Shown here: one piece after another, positions 11,622 through 22,800 of the stretch
How the letters are laid out: the number at the start of each line of letters is the position of its first letter
Numbering within the stretch: the stretch's first letter is position 1
Source of the DNA: Mangifera indica
Taxonomy: Eukaryota > Streptophyta > Magnoliopsida > Sapindales > Anacardiaceae
Reading direction: 5' to 3'
NCBI RefSeq assembly: GCF_011075055.1
Contig: NC_058150.1
Coordinates: forward strand, 6,262,001-6,326,000
Length of the DNA stretch: 64,000 nucleotides
Notes under the pieces: generated by a model
Database searches by the model: none
What the model was told of the DNA's origin: nothing
The model's input: the letters and a program-made list of their open reading frames with translations, nothing else
Program-made: the position numbers and the translations under genes

Positions 11622-11794
11622 AGGCCGGAGGCCTAATCACCATATTCTCATAATCTTTTGAAATGAGTAAAGATGTAAATTATTTTGTTATGTATGTGAT
11701 AAGGCCGGAGGCCTGATTTCAAGTTTATTTTCTGATTTCTTGGTTTTAAATCAGGATGTATTTTGATATGTACTCATATAAAGGTCGGAAGCCT
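11622..11794 (+). repeat. Three 13-bp dyads at 80-bp spacing in the 5' LTR
   Basis: AGGCCGGAGGCCT at 11622 and 11702, and a decayed form (AGGTCGGAAGCCT) at 11782. The 3' LTR has three intact copies at 18554, 18634 and 18714. Arms AGGCC/GGCCT flank a GGA loop. The intervening sequences look like degenerate 80-bp tandem units. Confidence 0.85.
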
Positions 11795-11933
11795 ATAGAT
11801 GATATTATATTATGTGCTAGGTTATGGTGCAGAAAAGTTTTTAAACAAAATTACAGGATGCATTTCGCCCTTCTAAGCCTATAACGGTTCTCAGAGGTTA
11901 TAGGATAGAGGGTCGGGATAGGTCTTGTCAACT

Positions 11934-11945
11934 TGGTATCAGAGC
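11934..11945 (+). promoter_or_regulatory. Primer-binding site (initiator Met tRNA)
   Basis: TGGTATCAGAGC lies three bases after the 5' LTR. This string is complementary to the 3' end of plant initiator methionine tRNA and is the usual minus-strand primer site in plant Ty3 elements. Confidence 0.95.
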
Positions 11946-12028
11946 AAAGGTTGTAGATTCTAAGGGCATTTCAAGAAGCATGCATATATGTTTCTAAATC
12001 ATTTGAAATTGTATTTATAGACACCAAT

Positions 12029-13282
12029 ATGAGGCGATGTGGCCAAGCTCGCATGAGACCTCTTGGGGATTTGTTAACTCCTCAAGTTGTAAGAAGGGAA
12101 AATGAACTAGTAACGAATATGGTGGGAGAGTCGGTTGCCCATGGACCAGATTCTCAAGTACCACCTGTAGACTCTGTTGTACATAGTCCTAATGTAGGTG
12201 TTGAACCAGTAGCTGAGCCAAATGTGGAGCCTCCAACTGATGGGATTAATGTGGAGCAAGCTATTGGCAGATTGGCCCAGTTAGTCACTAGAGTGGCTCA
12301 AAATCAGATTCCAGTGCATCAAGAAAGTGTCAACACCATTGAAAGAGCCAGAAAATTAGGTGCTAAAACCTTTGATGAGACCGGAGATCCTACAGTTGCA
12401 GAGTCCTGGATGAGTAGGACCGAGAGCATATTTAAGGTGATGGAGTGTTCAAACTCTCAGAAACTACGGTTCGCTACCTTCCTTTTGGAGGGTAAGGCAT
12501 ATCATTGGTGAAAAATGGTATAACAAAAATATAGGGATTCGATAAAAATAACTTGGGAAAACTTTTGTCAGGAGTTTTCAGATCACTACTATTCAAGAGT
12601 GTATTAAGATACAAAAAGAAGTGAATTTCTTAGACTGACCCAAGGAATTATGTCGGTGGAGGAATATATGAATAAATTTATTGAGCTCTCTCGGTTTGCC
12701 CCGTTGATTGCAGGAGATGAGAGAGAGAGGTGTAGAAAGTTTGAAGAAGGTCTCCGAGGGCGAATTAGAACAGTAGTGATTGCAAGCTCTTACTCAGAGT
12801 TTGGGAAATTGGTAGAAGCAGCCATGAGAGTTGAAGGAAGCCTCACAGAGACAGAGAAAAGAGAGTTTCAAGGGCAAAAGCGAAGGGTTAGTGGTTGGAT
12901 ACCAAGTGGGCAAAGAGAGAGAATACAGAAAAAAGAAGGCAAATTTTCTGGACAATCAAATGCATCATTCCAGAGTGTAAGATCTAAATTTCAAGAGGGT
13001 CAAAGACAGTTTCAAGGGCAACAGTCAATGAGGAGCAACACTTGGAATCAAGAGTCTTTGGGAGGTACACCTCAAGGTAGTAAAAGTCAACACTCTCAAT
13101 GTAATAATTGTGGAAGATTCCATTCGGGACAATGTCAGAGAGGGGCCCTGAGTTGTTATCGTTGTGGACAGATTGGTCATTTTAAAAGAGATTGCCCTTT
13201 ATCATCTCAAGTTGGGAGTGTCACTCAAGGATCAATTAAACAGAATTTTCAAAGGAGTAGTGGTCAGTATCAAAGACATTAA
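12029..13282 (+). pseudogene. Retrotransposon gag, interrupted
   Basis: Capsid/nucleocapsid region. The first Met after the PBS is at 12029. One frame runs through gag and on into protease and RT, broken by in-frame stops at 12509-12511 (TGA), 12521-12523, 12605-12607 and 13280-13282 (TAA). Near the C terminus is a CCHC zinc knuckle (CYRCGQIGHFKRDCP), preceded by a Cys/His piece (CNNCGRFHSGQC) and a Gln/Ser-rich linker. The stops sit where CAA, CGA or TGG codons would be expected, as from C-to-T or G-to-A changes. It cannot make full-length Gag without readthrough. Confidence 0.93.
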
Positions 13283-14527
13283 GGGCCTCAGATTAAAGAG
13301 GGGTCTAGTGTGGGTACTCAAGGGCAAGTTAGTGGTATTCATAGTGGCAGTAGTCAGCAAAAGAGACCGGGACGACCTCAAGCTCAAGCACGTGTTTTTG
13401 CTTTGACTCAACAAGAAGCCTATACCTCTCCAGATGTGGTTACGGGTATGTTGTTTATCTTTGACCGAGAGGTTTTCACTTTAATTGATCCTGGTTCCAC
13501 TCATTTTTTTGTTTTTTATGCATTTGCTAAACATGTCAATAAAGAGTTAGAACCCTTGGAATGTAAATTGGAGGTAGCTACTCCTATAGGAGAGTCAATT
13601 TTAGTAGAAAATGTCTACAAGGGTAGTAAGGTAAATGTGGGAATCCATGAGTTAGAGGCAAATTTGATTCCTTTGTCCATCCAAGATTTTGATGTAATTC
13701 TGGGGATGGACTGGTTAGCTTGTCATCATGCTACCATTGATTGTTTTCGCAAGGAAGTAACCTTCAGGAAGTCGGGTAAACCAGAGTTCATTTTCTATGG
13801 GGAGCGTCGCATTATTCCTTCTTGTGTCATCTCTACTGCTGTTGCTAGACGATTCATTCAAAAGGGATATCAAGCTTATATAGCACATGTTGTAGACACT
13901 AGAGTGGATGAATCAAAGATAGAAGATATTCCAGTGGTTAGAGATTTTCCAGACGTATTCCCTGATGATTTACCTGGACTACCACCCGACAGAGAGGTTG
14001 AGTTTTCAATAGATTTGATTACTGGTACAGCTCCTATATCATTAGCCCCTTATAGAATGGCTCCGCTTGAGCTAAGAGAATTAAAGGTGCAATTACAAGA
14101 ACTAGTGGAGAAGGGATTCATTAGGCCCAATGTATCTCCATGGGGAGCACCGGTGTTATTTGTTAAGAAGAAGGATGGAACTTTCAGATTATGTGTTGAC
14201 TATAGACAATTGAACAAAGTGACAGTATGTAATAAGTACCCACTGTCTCAGATTGCTGATTTGTTTGATCAATTACAAGGTGCTAAGGTTTTCTCTAAGA
14301 TAGACTTGCGTTCAGGATACCATCAACTAAAGATTAAGGAGTCAGATGTTCCAAGGACTGCTTTCAGGACTCGTTATGGACATTATGAGTTTTTGGTGAT
14401 GCCTTTTGGATTAACTAATGCACCGGCAGCATTTATGGATTTGATGAATAGAGTATTTCGCTCTTTCTTGGACCGTTTTGTCGTGGTATTTATTGACGAT
14501 ATTTTGGTTTATTCCCAAGTAAGATAG
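13283..14527 (+). pseudogene. Retrotransposon protease and reverse transcriptase
   Basis: Same frame as gag; open from just after the stop at 13280 to TAG 14525-14527. The protease active site is LIDPGSTH (about 13480-13505), a form often seen in this lineage. RT motifs in order are [33 protein letters not shown] and the catalytic FIDDILVYS. The frame is lost directly after the last motif by a small indel near 14508-14520, and the downstream region continues in another frame. Confidence 0.93.
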
Positions 14528-15855
14528 AACATGAAGAACACCTTAAAATGGTTTTACGAATTTTACGAGACAAACACCTCTATGCTAAATTTAGTAAGTG
14601 TCAATTTTGGCTAGATAAAGTTGCATTTTTGGGGCATGTCATTTCAGCAGAGGGAGTTTGTGTCGACCCACAGAAGGTGGAAGCAGTTTTGAAATGGGAG
14701 AGACCTACTAATGTTACTGAAATTAGAAGTTTTCTTGGTCTTGTTGGGTACTATCGAAGATTTATTGAAGGATTCTCTAAAATAGCAGCACCGTTAACTA
14801 AACTAACTCGAAAGGAGGTAAAGTTTGACTGGAATGTTGAATGTGAGCAAAGTTTTCAAGAGTTGAAAGTAAGATTTACTTCAGCCCCTGTACTTACTTT
14901 ACCCTCGGGTACAGATGGATTTGTGGTTTATAATTATGCTTCTAAACAGGGTTTGGGTGGTGTATTGATGCAACATGGAAAGGTGATAGCTTATGCCTCT
15001 AGACAACTCAAGAAGCACGAGATGAATTACCTAACTCATGACTTAGAACTTGCAGCTGTAGTATGGGCATTAAAAATCTGGAGACATTATCTCTATGGGG
15101 CAACTTGTCAAATTTATACAGATCACAAAAGCTTGAAATATTTATTTACACAGAAAGAGTTGAACCTTCGACAGAAGAGATGGATTGAGCTTATTAAATA
15201 TTATGATTGTTCAATTGATTATCATCTGGGAAAGGCAAATGTCGCCGCAGATGCACTTAGTAGAAAATCTCAAGGTGTTGTAGCACATATGAAGGTGAAA
15301 CCTTGTTCCTTGTTGATGGAATTAAGGACCTTCAGGGCGAAACTGAGTATAAGTACTTCAGGAGTCTTATTAGCTAGTCTTCAAATTCGACCCATCTTAA
15401 GTGATCGAATCCGAGAAATGCAACATTTAGACCCTCATCTAGTGAAGATAAAGGATGAAGTAAGTAAAGAATTGCGGGCGGATTTTATAATAAAAGATGA
15501 TGGCATCCTTATGATGGGAGATAGAATTTGTGTACCAGATCACCAGGAATTAAAGAAGGACATTTTAGAAGAAATTCATGCCTCAGCCTATGCCTTACAT
15601 CTAGGTAGTACTAAGATGTATCGTACCTTGAAAGATCATTATTGGTGGCAAGGAATGAAAAGAGAGATCGCAGAATTTGTTTCCAGATGTTTAGTGTGCC
15701 AACAAGTGAAAGCTGAACATCAAAAACCTACTGGACTTTTGCAACCGCTTCCTATTCCTCAATGGAATGGGAGCATATCACCATGGATTTTGTGTCAGGT
15801 CTTCCCTGTACCAAGAATGGGTATGATGGTATTTGGGTCATTGTGGATCGTCTAA
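14528..15855 (+). pseudogene. Retrotransposon RT thumb, RNase H and integrase N-terminus
   Basis: Continues the polyprotein in a shifted frame. It holds the RT connection ([13 protein letters not shown]), RNase H ([28 protein letters not shown]) and the integrase HHCC zinc-binding segment (CLVCQQVK at about 15690-15715). A one-base loss near 15765-15770 moves the integrase core into yet another frame, so the reading in this frame after that point is out of phase. Confidence 0.92.
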
Positions 15856-16189
15856 CAAAATCAGCCCATTTTCTGTCAATCAAAACCACACATTTGCTTG
15901 ATAAGTTGGCAAGTATTTATGTAGCTGAGATTGTACGTCTTCATGGTGCTCCAGTATCTATACTATAGACAGAGATCCTAGGTTTACTTCTCGATTTTGG
16001 CCAAGTTTACAAAATGCTTTGGGTACAAAGTTGAAATTTAGCACAGTCTTTCACCCTCAAACTGATGGACAGTCAGAAAGAACTATCCAAACTTTAGAAG
16101 ATATGTTAAGGGCTTGTGTGATGGAGTTTAAAGGTAGTTGGGATAACTATTTACCTTTAGCGGAATTTGCCTACAACAATAGCTATTAA
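15756..16189 (+). pseudogene. Retrotransposon integrase core, broken
   Basis: Integrase catalytic core: first Asp in [10 protein letters not shown], then [11 protein letters not shown], then a frame break at about 15958-15968. Beyond it the remaining core (second Asp near [11 protein letters not shown], then LEDMLRACV) is in another frame, ending at an in-frame TAA (16187-16189). The D,D-35-E residues can be found but not in one frame. Confidence 0.9.
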
Positions 16190-16831
16190 GCTAGCATTGG
16201 AATGCCTCCGTATGAAGCCTTGTATGGTAGAAAATGCAGAACTCCAGTGTGTTGGAATGAAGTGGGTGAGAGAGTTTTGCTAGGCCCTGAGATCGTGCGA
16301 GACACGAATGAAAAGATTTGTCTTATTCGCCAACGACTAAAAGCAGCCCAAGATAGACAGAAAAGCTATGTTGATAAGTGTAGAAGAGAATTAGAGTTCC
16401 AAGTGGGTGAAAAAGTGTTTCTACAAGTTTCACCTTGGAAAGCCTTACTAAGATTCGGGAAACGAGGTAAATTGAGCCCAAGATATATTGGCCCATATGA
16501 CATTCTTGAAAGAGTAGGTGTTGTCGCTTATCGACTAGCCTTACCCCCTGAGTTATCTAAGATTCATAATGTTTTTCATGTTTCCATGCTTCGCAAGTAT
16601 GTGCCCGATCTCACTCATGTTCTTCAGCATCAACTGTTTAAATTAAAAAAGGATTTGAGTTACCAAGAAGGGCCAAAGAGAATTATCGATGTGAAACAAC
16701 AAGTGCTTCGTACTAGAACCATTCCTTGGGTTAAGGTGCATTGGAAAAATCACTCGGTGGAAGAAGCAACTTGGGAACGTGAAGAGGATATGCGGGCTCA
16801 ATATCCAGAATTGTTTCAATCAGGTATATAA
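16190..16831 (+). pseudogene. Retrotransposon integrase C-terminus with chromodomain-like tail
   Basis: Open from after the TAA to 16831. It has MPPYEALYGRKCRTP, the GPY/F-type module (KLSPRYIGPYDI, then YRLALPPEL, HNVFHVSMLR) and a C-terminal VKVHWKNHSVEEATWE segment like the chromodomain-type tail of plant chromoviruses. An inverted ATTTCG-AGGA-CGAAAT motif follows the stop at 16831-16846, as is common in this lineage. Confidence 0.92.
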
Positions 16832-16855
16832 TTTCGAGGACGAAATTTGTTCTTT

Positions 16856-16868
16856 AGGGGGGGAGAGT
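16856..16868 (+). promoter_or_regulatory. Polypurine tract
   Basis: A run of G (AGGGGGGGGAGAG and a T) directly before the TG of the 3' LTR, in the right place to prime plus-strand synthesis. Confidence 0.92.
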
Positions 16869-18862
16869 TGAAATACCCAAATCTTGGTTATATGTGAAAC
16901 TAAAGGGGGTTATACGAAATCTTGGACATACATGGGGGTTAAGTGGAAATTTCCCTTTTATTTACAAATAAAAGTCAGTAGCCTTTTCTTCTTTAGTAAG
17001 AAGAAAAGAAACAGAGCACAGACAAGAGAAAACAGAGAAAGAAAGGGAAAGAAGAGAAGGGAAGAAAGAAAAGAAAAGAAAGAAAAAGAAAAGAAAAGAA
17101 AGAAGAAGGAAAGAAAGAAAAAGAAGGAAAGAGAAAGGAAGAGAAAAGAGATTTATAGAAAAAGGGAATAGGGTATTTCATTTTTATTCAAAAAAAAAAT
17201 TTAGGGTTTGTTATATTTGTTCAAATTAGGGATTTCCAAAATTTTGATCATATTGTTTCCAATTGGTTTGAATAGGTGAAGAAGAAGGGAGATTTGCAAG
17301 AGATTTCAACTCTGACTTAGAGGCTACCCAAATCAGTGAATGGGAATAAACTTTGCTTTCTTTATGATTTTTGGGTATAAATTTTATTTATAGTTTTGTG
17401 AAACTTTATGCTATTTATTGTGAATCCTTGAAAATGGTAGCATGGATTTGGTGGAAACCTCTCAAAAAGAAAAATAAAATAAAATAGTTTCTTTATGTAT
17501 GTTGTGAATTTAGGTTATGAAAGGCTATAAGGTAAAAGTTATATTATTCAGTGGATTCAGAATACTTAGATTAAGTTATGTGGTGACCAAGTGAATTCTG
17601 TAAATTATTAAATTGATGTTTTGTGTTGTGGTTGAGTTGGAAGTGGTTTTATTTGAGCTTCATGTGAGTTGGAAGTGTTTAGTTGATATTTTATGTGTGA
17701 TTGAGATTTGCTCATGGTGATTGTAGCGCTTGCCAATGAGTATTGTTCTAAACAAAAATTGATATGGTGAAAATAAATTATATTAATTGAATGTTTCTGG
17801 TTATTACCTATTATGCGATTTGTGCTCTGCCTGTGCTATATTTATGTCAGGTACGATAGATTTAGATGCTCTGCCTGTGCGATACCTATACAGGTACGAC
17901 AGAATTTAGTGCTCTGCTTGTGCTTTATTTCATGCCAAGTATGACATAATCGAATGCTCTGCCCGTGTGAGATTTTAGTATACCGGGTATGACAGTTGTT
18001 TTTCTTTTGCTCTGCCTAGGTGGGGACACCCCCGGGTATGACAGATTTCCTTTTATATGATATTTTGATGTATATCTTTATATTGGAATGGTGGGATATC
18101 TTTATATTTTAAAATCTTGATATGGAAGGAAACCTATAAGATAAAGATAGTATTGCTATTGAGTTGGAAGTGGAAATTCTTAAATGATTGATATGTTCCT
18201 ATGAGAAAAAGGTAGTATGGTTAATTTCTTTCTTGAGACAATCAATTTATGTGATGATTGTGTGATGAACGTTTCAAGTTAAATGAGAAGCATGTGGTTT
18301 AAGCATAATTAGCATAGTGTGTGGCTCATATTTTGGCATACTATTATATTTTGACATGCATTAATATTCTCAAGGATTTAAATTTCCTACTCACTGAGCT
18401 TTTAGCTCACCCTTATAAATGTTTTCCTCCCTTCAGGACATCCTCCAGATCGTGTTGGATAGTGTTTCGTTGGGTTGTGCCACGGTGTAGCATATTTAGT
18501 GTTGGATATAGACTTTTTGTTGTTTTTTTTTTATAAACTTATGAAATGTTGAAAGGCCGGAGGCCTAATTACCATATTCTCATAATCTTTTGAAATGAGT
18601 AAAGATGTAAATTATTTTGTTATGTATGTGATAAGGCCGGAGGCCTGATTTCAAGTTTATTTTCTGATTTCTTGGTTTTAAATCAGGATGTATTTTGATA
18701 TATACTCATATAAAGGCCGGAGGCCTATAGATGATATTATATTATGTGCTAGGTTATGGTGCAAAAAAGTTTTCAAACAGAATTACAGGATGTATTTCGC
18801 CCTTCTAAGCCTATAACGATTCTCAGAGGTTATAGGATAGCGGGTCGGGATGGGTCCTGTCA
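16869..18862 (+). repeat. 3' LTR
   Basis: 1,994 bp, TGAAATACCC...CCTGTCA. The length difference from the 5' LTR is mainly in the purine tract (16995-17155). It keeps the five hairpin modules (about 17823-18045) and three intact AGGCCGGAGGCCT dyads (18554, 18634, 18714). Confidence 0.96.
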
Positions 18863-19308
18863 GCCCAGCTCTTCCTAACAACCACACACCCATAGTGTTC
18901 CATTGTTGGCTTTACAGCAAACGCACTAGACATCGACTGAAATACCTCCAAACCCAACTCACAAATTTAGCACGAGCACAAGCTGTAAGAACAGCAACAA
19001 AAGTAACTTCATTAGCACAAAAACCTTCTTGTTTCATCTCTTCAAACATGTCCAAAGCCTCCCTCTCTCTACCATTGCTTGCTAACGACTAAATAATTGC
19101 ATTCCAAGTAGAAACTTTTTTGTGCACCATTAAATTAAAAACCCTCTTTGAGTAGCCCACACAACCCACCTTGCCGTAGAAATCAATCAACGCCGTCCCC
19201 ATGAAAGCACTTACAATAGTTTCATTCCTCAGAATATATCCATGAATTTGCTTCCCCAAATGAAGACCAAGGCCAACTGTCTCAACTAAACCAGCGCATG
19301 AAGAGAGT
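18863..19308 (-). pseudogene. PPR protein pseudogene, copy A, middle part
   Basis: Continues the pseudogene of 9662-9955 beyond the retrotransposon. Relative to the intact copy B it has a 5-bp deletion (near 18877), a one-base deletion (near 18962) and a nonsense codon: TAT to TAG at the Tyr in the IIYSLAS segment (19089-19091). Homology to copy B stops near 19308, so the N-terminal half of the gene is missing here. Confidence 0.9.
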
Positions 19309-19572
19309 ACACGAACATGTAAGCGCACGTGTGAAGAGTAATTGGCACGTGAGAGCATGTGGGATCGATTCTTGACACATGGAAGCACGTGAGGGTATTA
19401 TGGCAGCATGTAGAAGGAATTTTTCGGTGCTCATTGACACGTGTATTATTTGATGTGGCTTTAAGGTGAAATTTTTTCTTCTATAATGATATATTCTATA
19501 ATTTTAATACATATGATTACATTTTAAAAGATAATAATTATCTATATCAATAAATTTTTGGTTTAATCAAAT
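19309..19572. other. Duplication junction: CACGTG-rich filler
   Basis: Matches neither flank nor the equivalent part of the PPR gene. It has four CACGTG palindromes in 118 bp (19326, 19346, 19386, 19438) and several ACATGT/CACATG/GCATGT relatives in the first 150 bp, then AT-rich DNA. Origin unknown. Confidence 0.6.
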
Positions 19573-19645
19573 CAGAAAATTGAAAACTTAATTACTTCCA
19601 CAAAGCCCGTTAATGACACTAGTCCAAGAAACAATCACCTTAAAG
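19573..19645 (-). pseudogene. Diverged PPR gene fragment
   Basis: ACACTAGTCCAAGAAAC and its left neighbours resemble PPR copy B at about 30975-31030 (minus-strand sense covers the WTSVVNGF motif), but with more changes and a gap than the rest of copy A. It may be a leftover from an older copy at the breakpoint. Confidence 0.5.
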
Positions 19646-19828
19646 CATAATAATGGGGTACGATTGTCGAGATAATTTTTTATTTTGGGGCCTCAGCATT
19701 TAGACGAAATCTGATGATAAAACACAGTACGATATTTTGATTGAACAACTTCTTGTTCTTACATGAAGTAAAAGCAACAACGATGAAGGCTAAATAAATA
19801 TTAATCTTATGACACGTTGCAGGACCTT

Positions 19829-22800
19829 TTACATTTTGCACAAATATACAAAAAATAATGCTAGAGCAGAAGATTTATAAATGGTGTTTAAGGGGATCCC
19901 ATATTTTCCTTTCCTAAACAGACCTTCTACAAACGGCCAAAAAGCTACCAACACAAGCACACTGCAAAAGAATTCAGCTAGGCCTGGCAGTGGTTGTAAG
20001 CCCAACAAGCAGGTAGCCAATGCGGTCAGGTGCACCAGCACAACCGTCGTCGCCGACACAAAAACCGGCGACTCATTAAACACAAATTTACCTTCATCAT
20101 CACCAGAAGTTGATAGACCTTTCTCCGTAATTTCAAAAACCATCTCAGATAATACTAGGAGCTTCAGTATCACATTTATAACTCCAAACAACCACGCAGT
20201 CATTGCCACAATTCTTGCCATACATTGGCTTACCCACCATGTATAAACTGAGAAACCAGTTCTAATGAACTCTGATAGAGTATACAGATAGTAGACCACA
20301 AAAGGAGCCACAATAAAATATATGCCCGGGTCTTGTACCTGGACAATTTAGCACAAGTTAAACAATTTACACCCTTGTTAGAGCAAGTTATCTAAATAAA
20401 AGTAAATACAAATTTTGCTTATTTTGAAGTTTTAAGGTTACACGTATAATTCATTGAATTGTTATCTGATAACAAAGGAAAATTGACAAAATAGCTATCA
20501 TCCAGCAGAGCTGGTAAATGACAATGAGCAGGCCATGTTCATGAATTAACAACTGATACGAAATTATTAAACTGTTGTATTTAGAGAAGGATATATAACT
20601 GCTCTATAAGTCAATAGGCCTTACCTTAGGCAAGAAATTGGAGTTGGTGAGGATGCAGTAGGCTGGCAGAGTGGCATAGCAAAGCTCAAAAATGGGACGG
20701 AAGCCCCACAGAATGATATAGTAATACGCCAAGCACTGCCTGAGTTGAAGGTTGCCATTGAGGGTACCTATTATTGGATTGTGTTTGCTGAAAAAGATTT
20801 CAAGCACCCCAGTTGCCCACCTCTTTTGTTGGACCATCACTGCCGGCCCGTTAGGTGGAGCACATCCTAGAAAGGCTGGAGGGTCTGGTGAGCAATATCC
20901 TGATCTCCACCCTTTTATATGGATGGTCAACCCTGTCAAGATATCTTCTACTAGAGATCCATATATCCACCCAAACTGAAACAAAACCATCGTTATATAA
21001 TATTAGATGTCACCATTACTTCAAATTTTGATAATTGTTTGCCTAATGGATCGATGAAAAGGATTACTCAATAACAAGCTGTTGAACATGCTATCTCCTT
21101 ACCTTTTTACCCCAGCCAGTGCCGTACTCATAGCTACAACTTGCAACTTGGTGAGCTGTCTCAAGAGATTTAGACGGGTTGCTGGGAAAATTATCGGTCT
21201 TCCCTTTCAACACATCAACGGCTGATGTGATAAACTCCTTTGAATTTCCACATTCTTTGAGTAATGCATTATCAGATAATTTTTCTGTAAATGAAGTCAG
21301 AAATTTATGACTATAAATATTGCGGAAAAAATTATGATATATCTTTCTTAATTTTTATTTTTTGGGAGTGGGTGTGATAAATTAACTTTAATTTACATCT
21401 TTACCTTGATTTTCCACTTCATCCGGCCATAGGCCATAGATAACTTTTCGTCTATGAAAACCTCCTGTTCCTCCGTAGTAAGGTCCTTGAATTCCCACTA
21501 TTCCTTTCGCGATATACTATGATATATAATAAGCAGAACAGTACATAAATTATTTGTAATAGTTAGAATCTACACAGTAGCTCAGTTCTTCATTTCTAAG
21601 TTCAAGAAAGAAACATTACTCACTTCATAAAAAAGCAGCAAGTCTTGAGGCCTATCATAGAATAATTGTGGACACTGAATATATGCACAGTCTTTTTCAC
21701 TATTAGAACCGAGCATGAGACACATAGCCTGTCGAAAAATCTCTGTGTTGTTGACAAACATGTCGCAGTCCAGATTAAGCATGAAAGGAGCATTTGTCAT
21801 CAACCCGGACACTCTAGTCTATTTTGCATACCAAATTAGAAATTAAAATCATAAGATATTATTTAACAAATTGTGTTTGTGTGGCCTGGGGGAAAAAGAA
21901 CAACTTACTAGTACATTCATAGCTCCTGCTTTGTAATAATGGGGATTCTTTGGCCTCTTCTCCCTCGACACATAAATTAAATGTGGCAACCCTTCTGGCA
22001 GACCCTCCTTGTTCTCCCATAGGACCTAAAAGAAGATTAATCTAGTTAAATTGAATCTTCTGGGTCCATAGCGGCTTAATCATCAGTTTATTTCTATTTT
22101 AGTACTACTAACAAGTCAATCTGATTAGCCAATTGCCAGTGGAAGACACAAAATATGTTAAGTCTCGTAGAATTGACTATGCGCACGGCTTCAACAGTGG
22201 CTACCTTGAGTATTGTCGGATGGTTTCGCTGTTCAGTATCAGAGAAAACGGCCAACTCGCCAGTTAGAGCAATGGGAAAAGGCTGTTGCGCTGCATTCTC
22301 TATGCGTCTGCTAAGCTGCTCATACTCTTCCTATAAAAAATTAGACATATAAATTAAATAAACAATCGTTCAACTGTTTGTTGTTTCTGTCTGTATTCAT
22401 TCAGTATATGTGGACATGAATAAAATATACTGAGGCTGAATATTTGAGCAGGAATATGCGGATAATAAGTTCTTTTATGAGAAATATTTTTCATTGGATG
22501 ACAACTTCCATACTTAAAAACCTTTCTTTTACCTTCATATATTTCCATTCCCGTTGGAAATCATTAGAATTTGCAGTGGACGGTGTAGACTCATCCATAA
22601 AGTACCGAAAGGGAGCTCTAACTTGAACATTGTATTTCCTACAGAATGGCACCCAATGCTTAGCAAATTTAGTGGCTTCACTGAGACAATAGAAGATTAG
22701 AGGTGAGCAACCATCATCGGAGACATAGCAAGCCAGCTTGTTAGCTGGGTAATCAACTGCTAACAAAGATAGCACAGTGTTCACAGTGAGGATAGGTGGC

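Larger units (their letters stand above)
9956..11930 (+). repeat. 5' LTR
   Basis: 1,975 bp, TGAAATACCC...CTTGTCA. It contains a ~130-nt nearly pure purine tract (10086-10225), five tandem ~44-53-bp hairpin modules (10891-11113) and three AGGCCGGAGGCCT-like dyads spaced exactly 80 bp apart (11622, 11702, 11782). It is about 98% identical to the 3' LTR by hand count. Confidence 0.96.
9956..18862 (+). mobile_element. Ty3/gypsy chromovirus LTR retrotransposon, degenerate (Tekay/Del-like)
   Basis: An 8,907-bp element inserted in PPR copy A. It has a 5' LTR (9956-11930), an iMet-tRNA PBS, gag-PR-RT-RNaseH-IN order, a polypurine tract and a 3' LTR (16869-18862). LTRs start TG and end CA. The target-site duplication is GCCCA at 9951-9955 and 18863-18867, and copy B shows the empty site at 30449-30453. 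The coding part carries at least five nonsense codons and three frameshifts, so it is not autonomous. By hand I count about 34 substitutions between the LTRs outside the purine tract (about 1.7%), so the insertion is recent, of the order of a million years under usual plant rates. The long LTRs, iMet PBS, single CCHC knuckle and chromodomain-like C terminus suggest the Tekay/Del lineage, but this needs a tree. Confidence 0.96.
1..19308. repeat. Segmental duplication, copy A
   Basis: This block (CslB/H-like gene, spacer, PPR gene) is repeated from 19829 to about 31000. Across the CslB/H gene the two copies sit at a constant offset of 20,239 bp, and they stay highly similar through the spacer by eye. 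The offset includes the 8.9-kb retrotransposon present only in copy A. Homology to copy B ends inside the PPR gene near 19308. The left limit lies outside the window. Copy-specific changes include the element at 3791-4407, the retrotransposon at 9956-18862 and a 48-bp exon deletion. Confidence 0.93.

Noticed and set aside
11934..11945. tRNA-like string
   Set aside because: It is the primer-binding site, complementary to only the tRNA 3' end; no tRNA gene follows.
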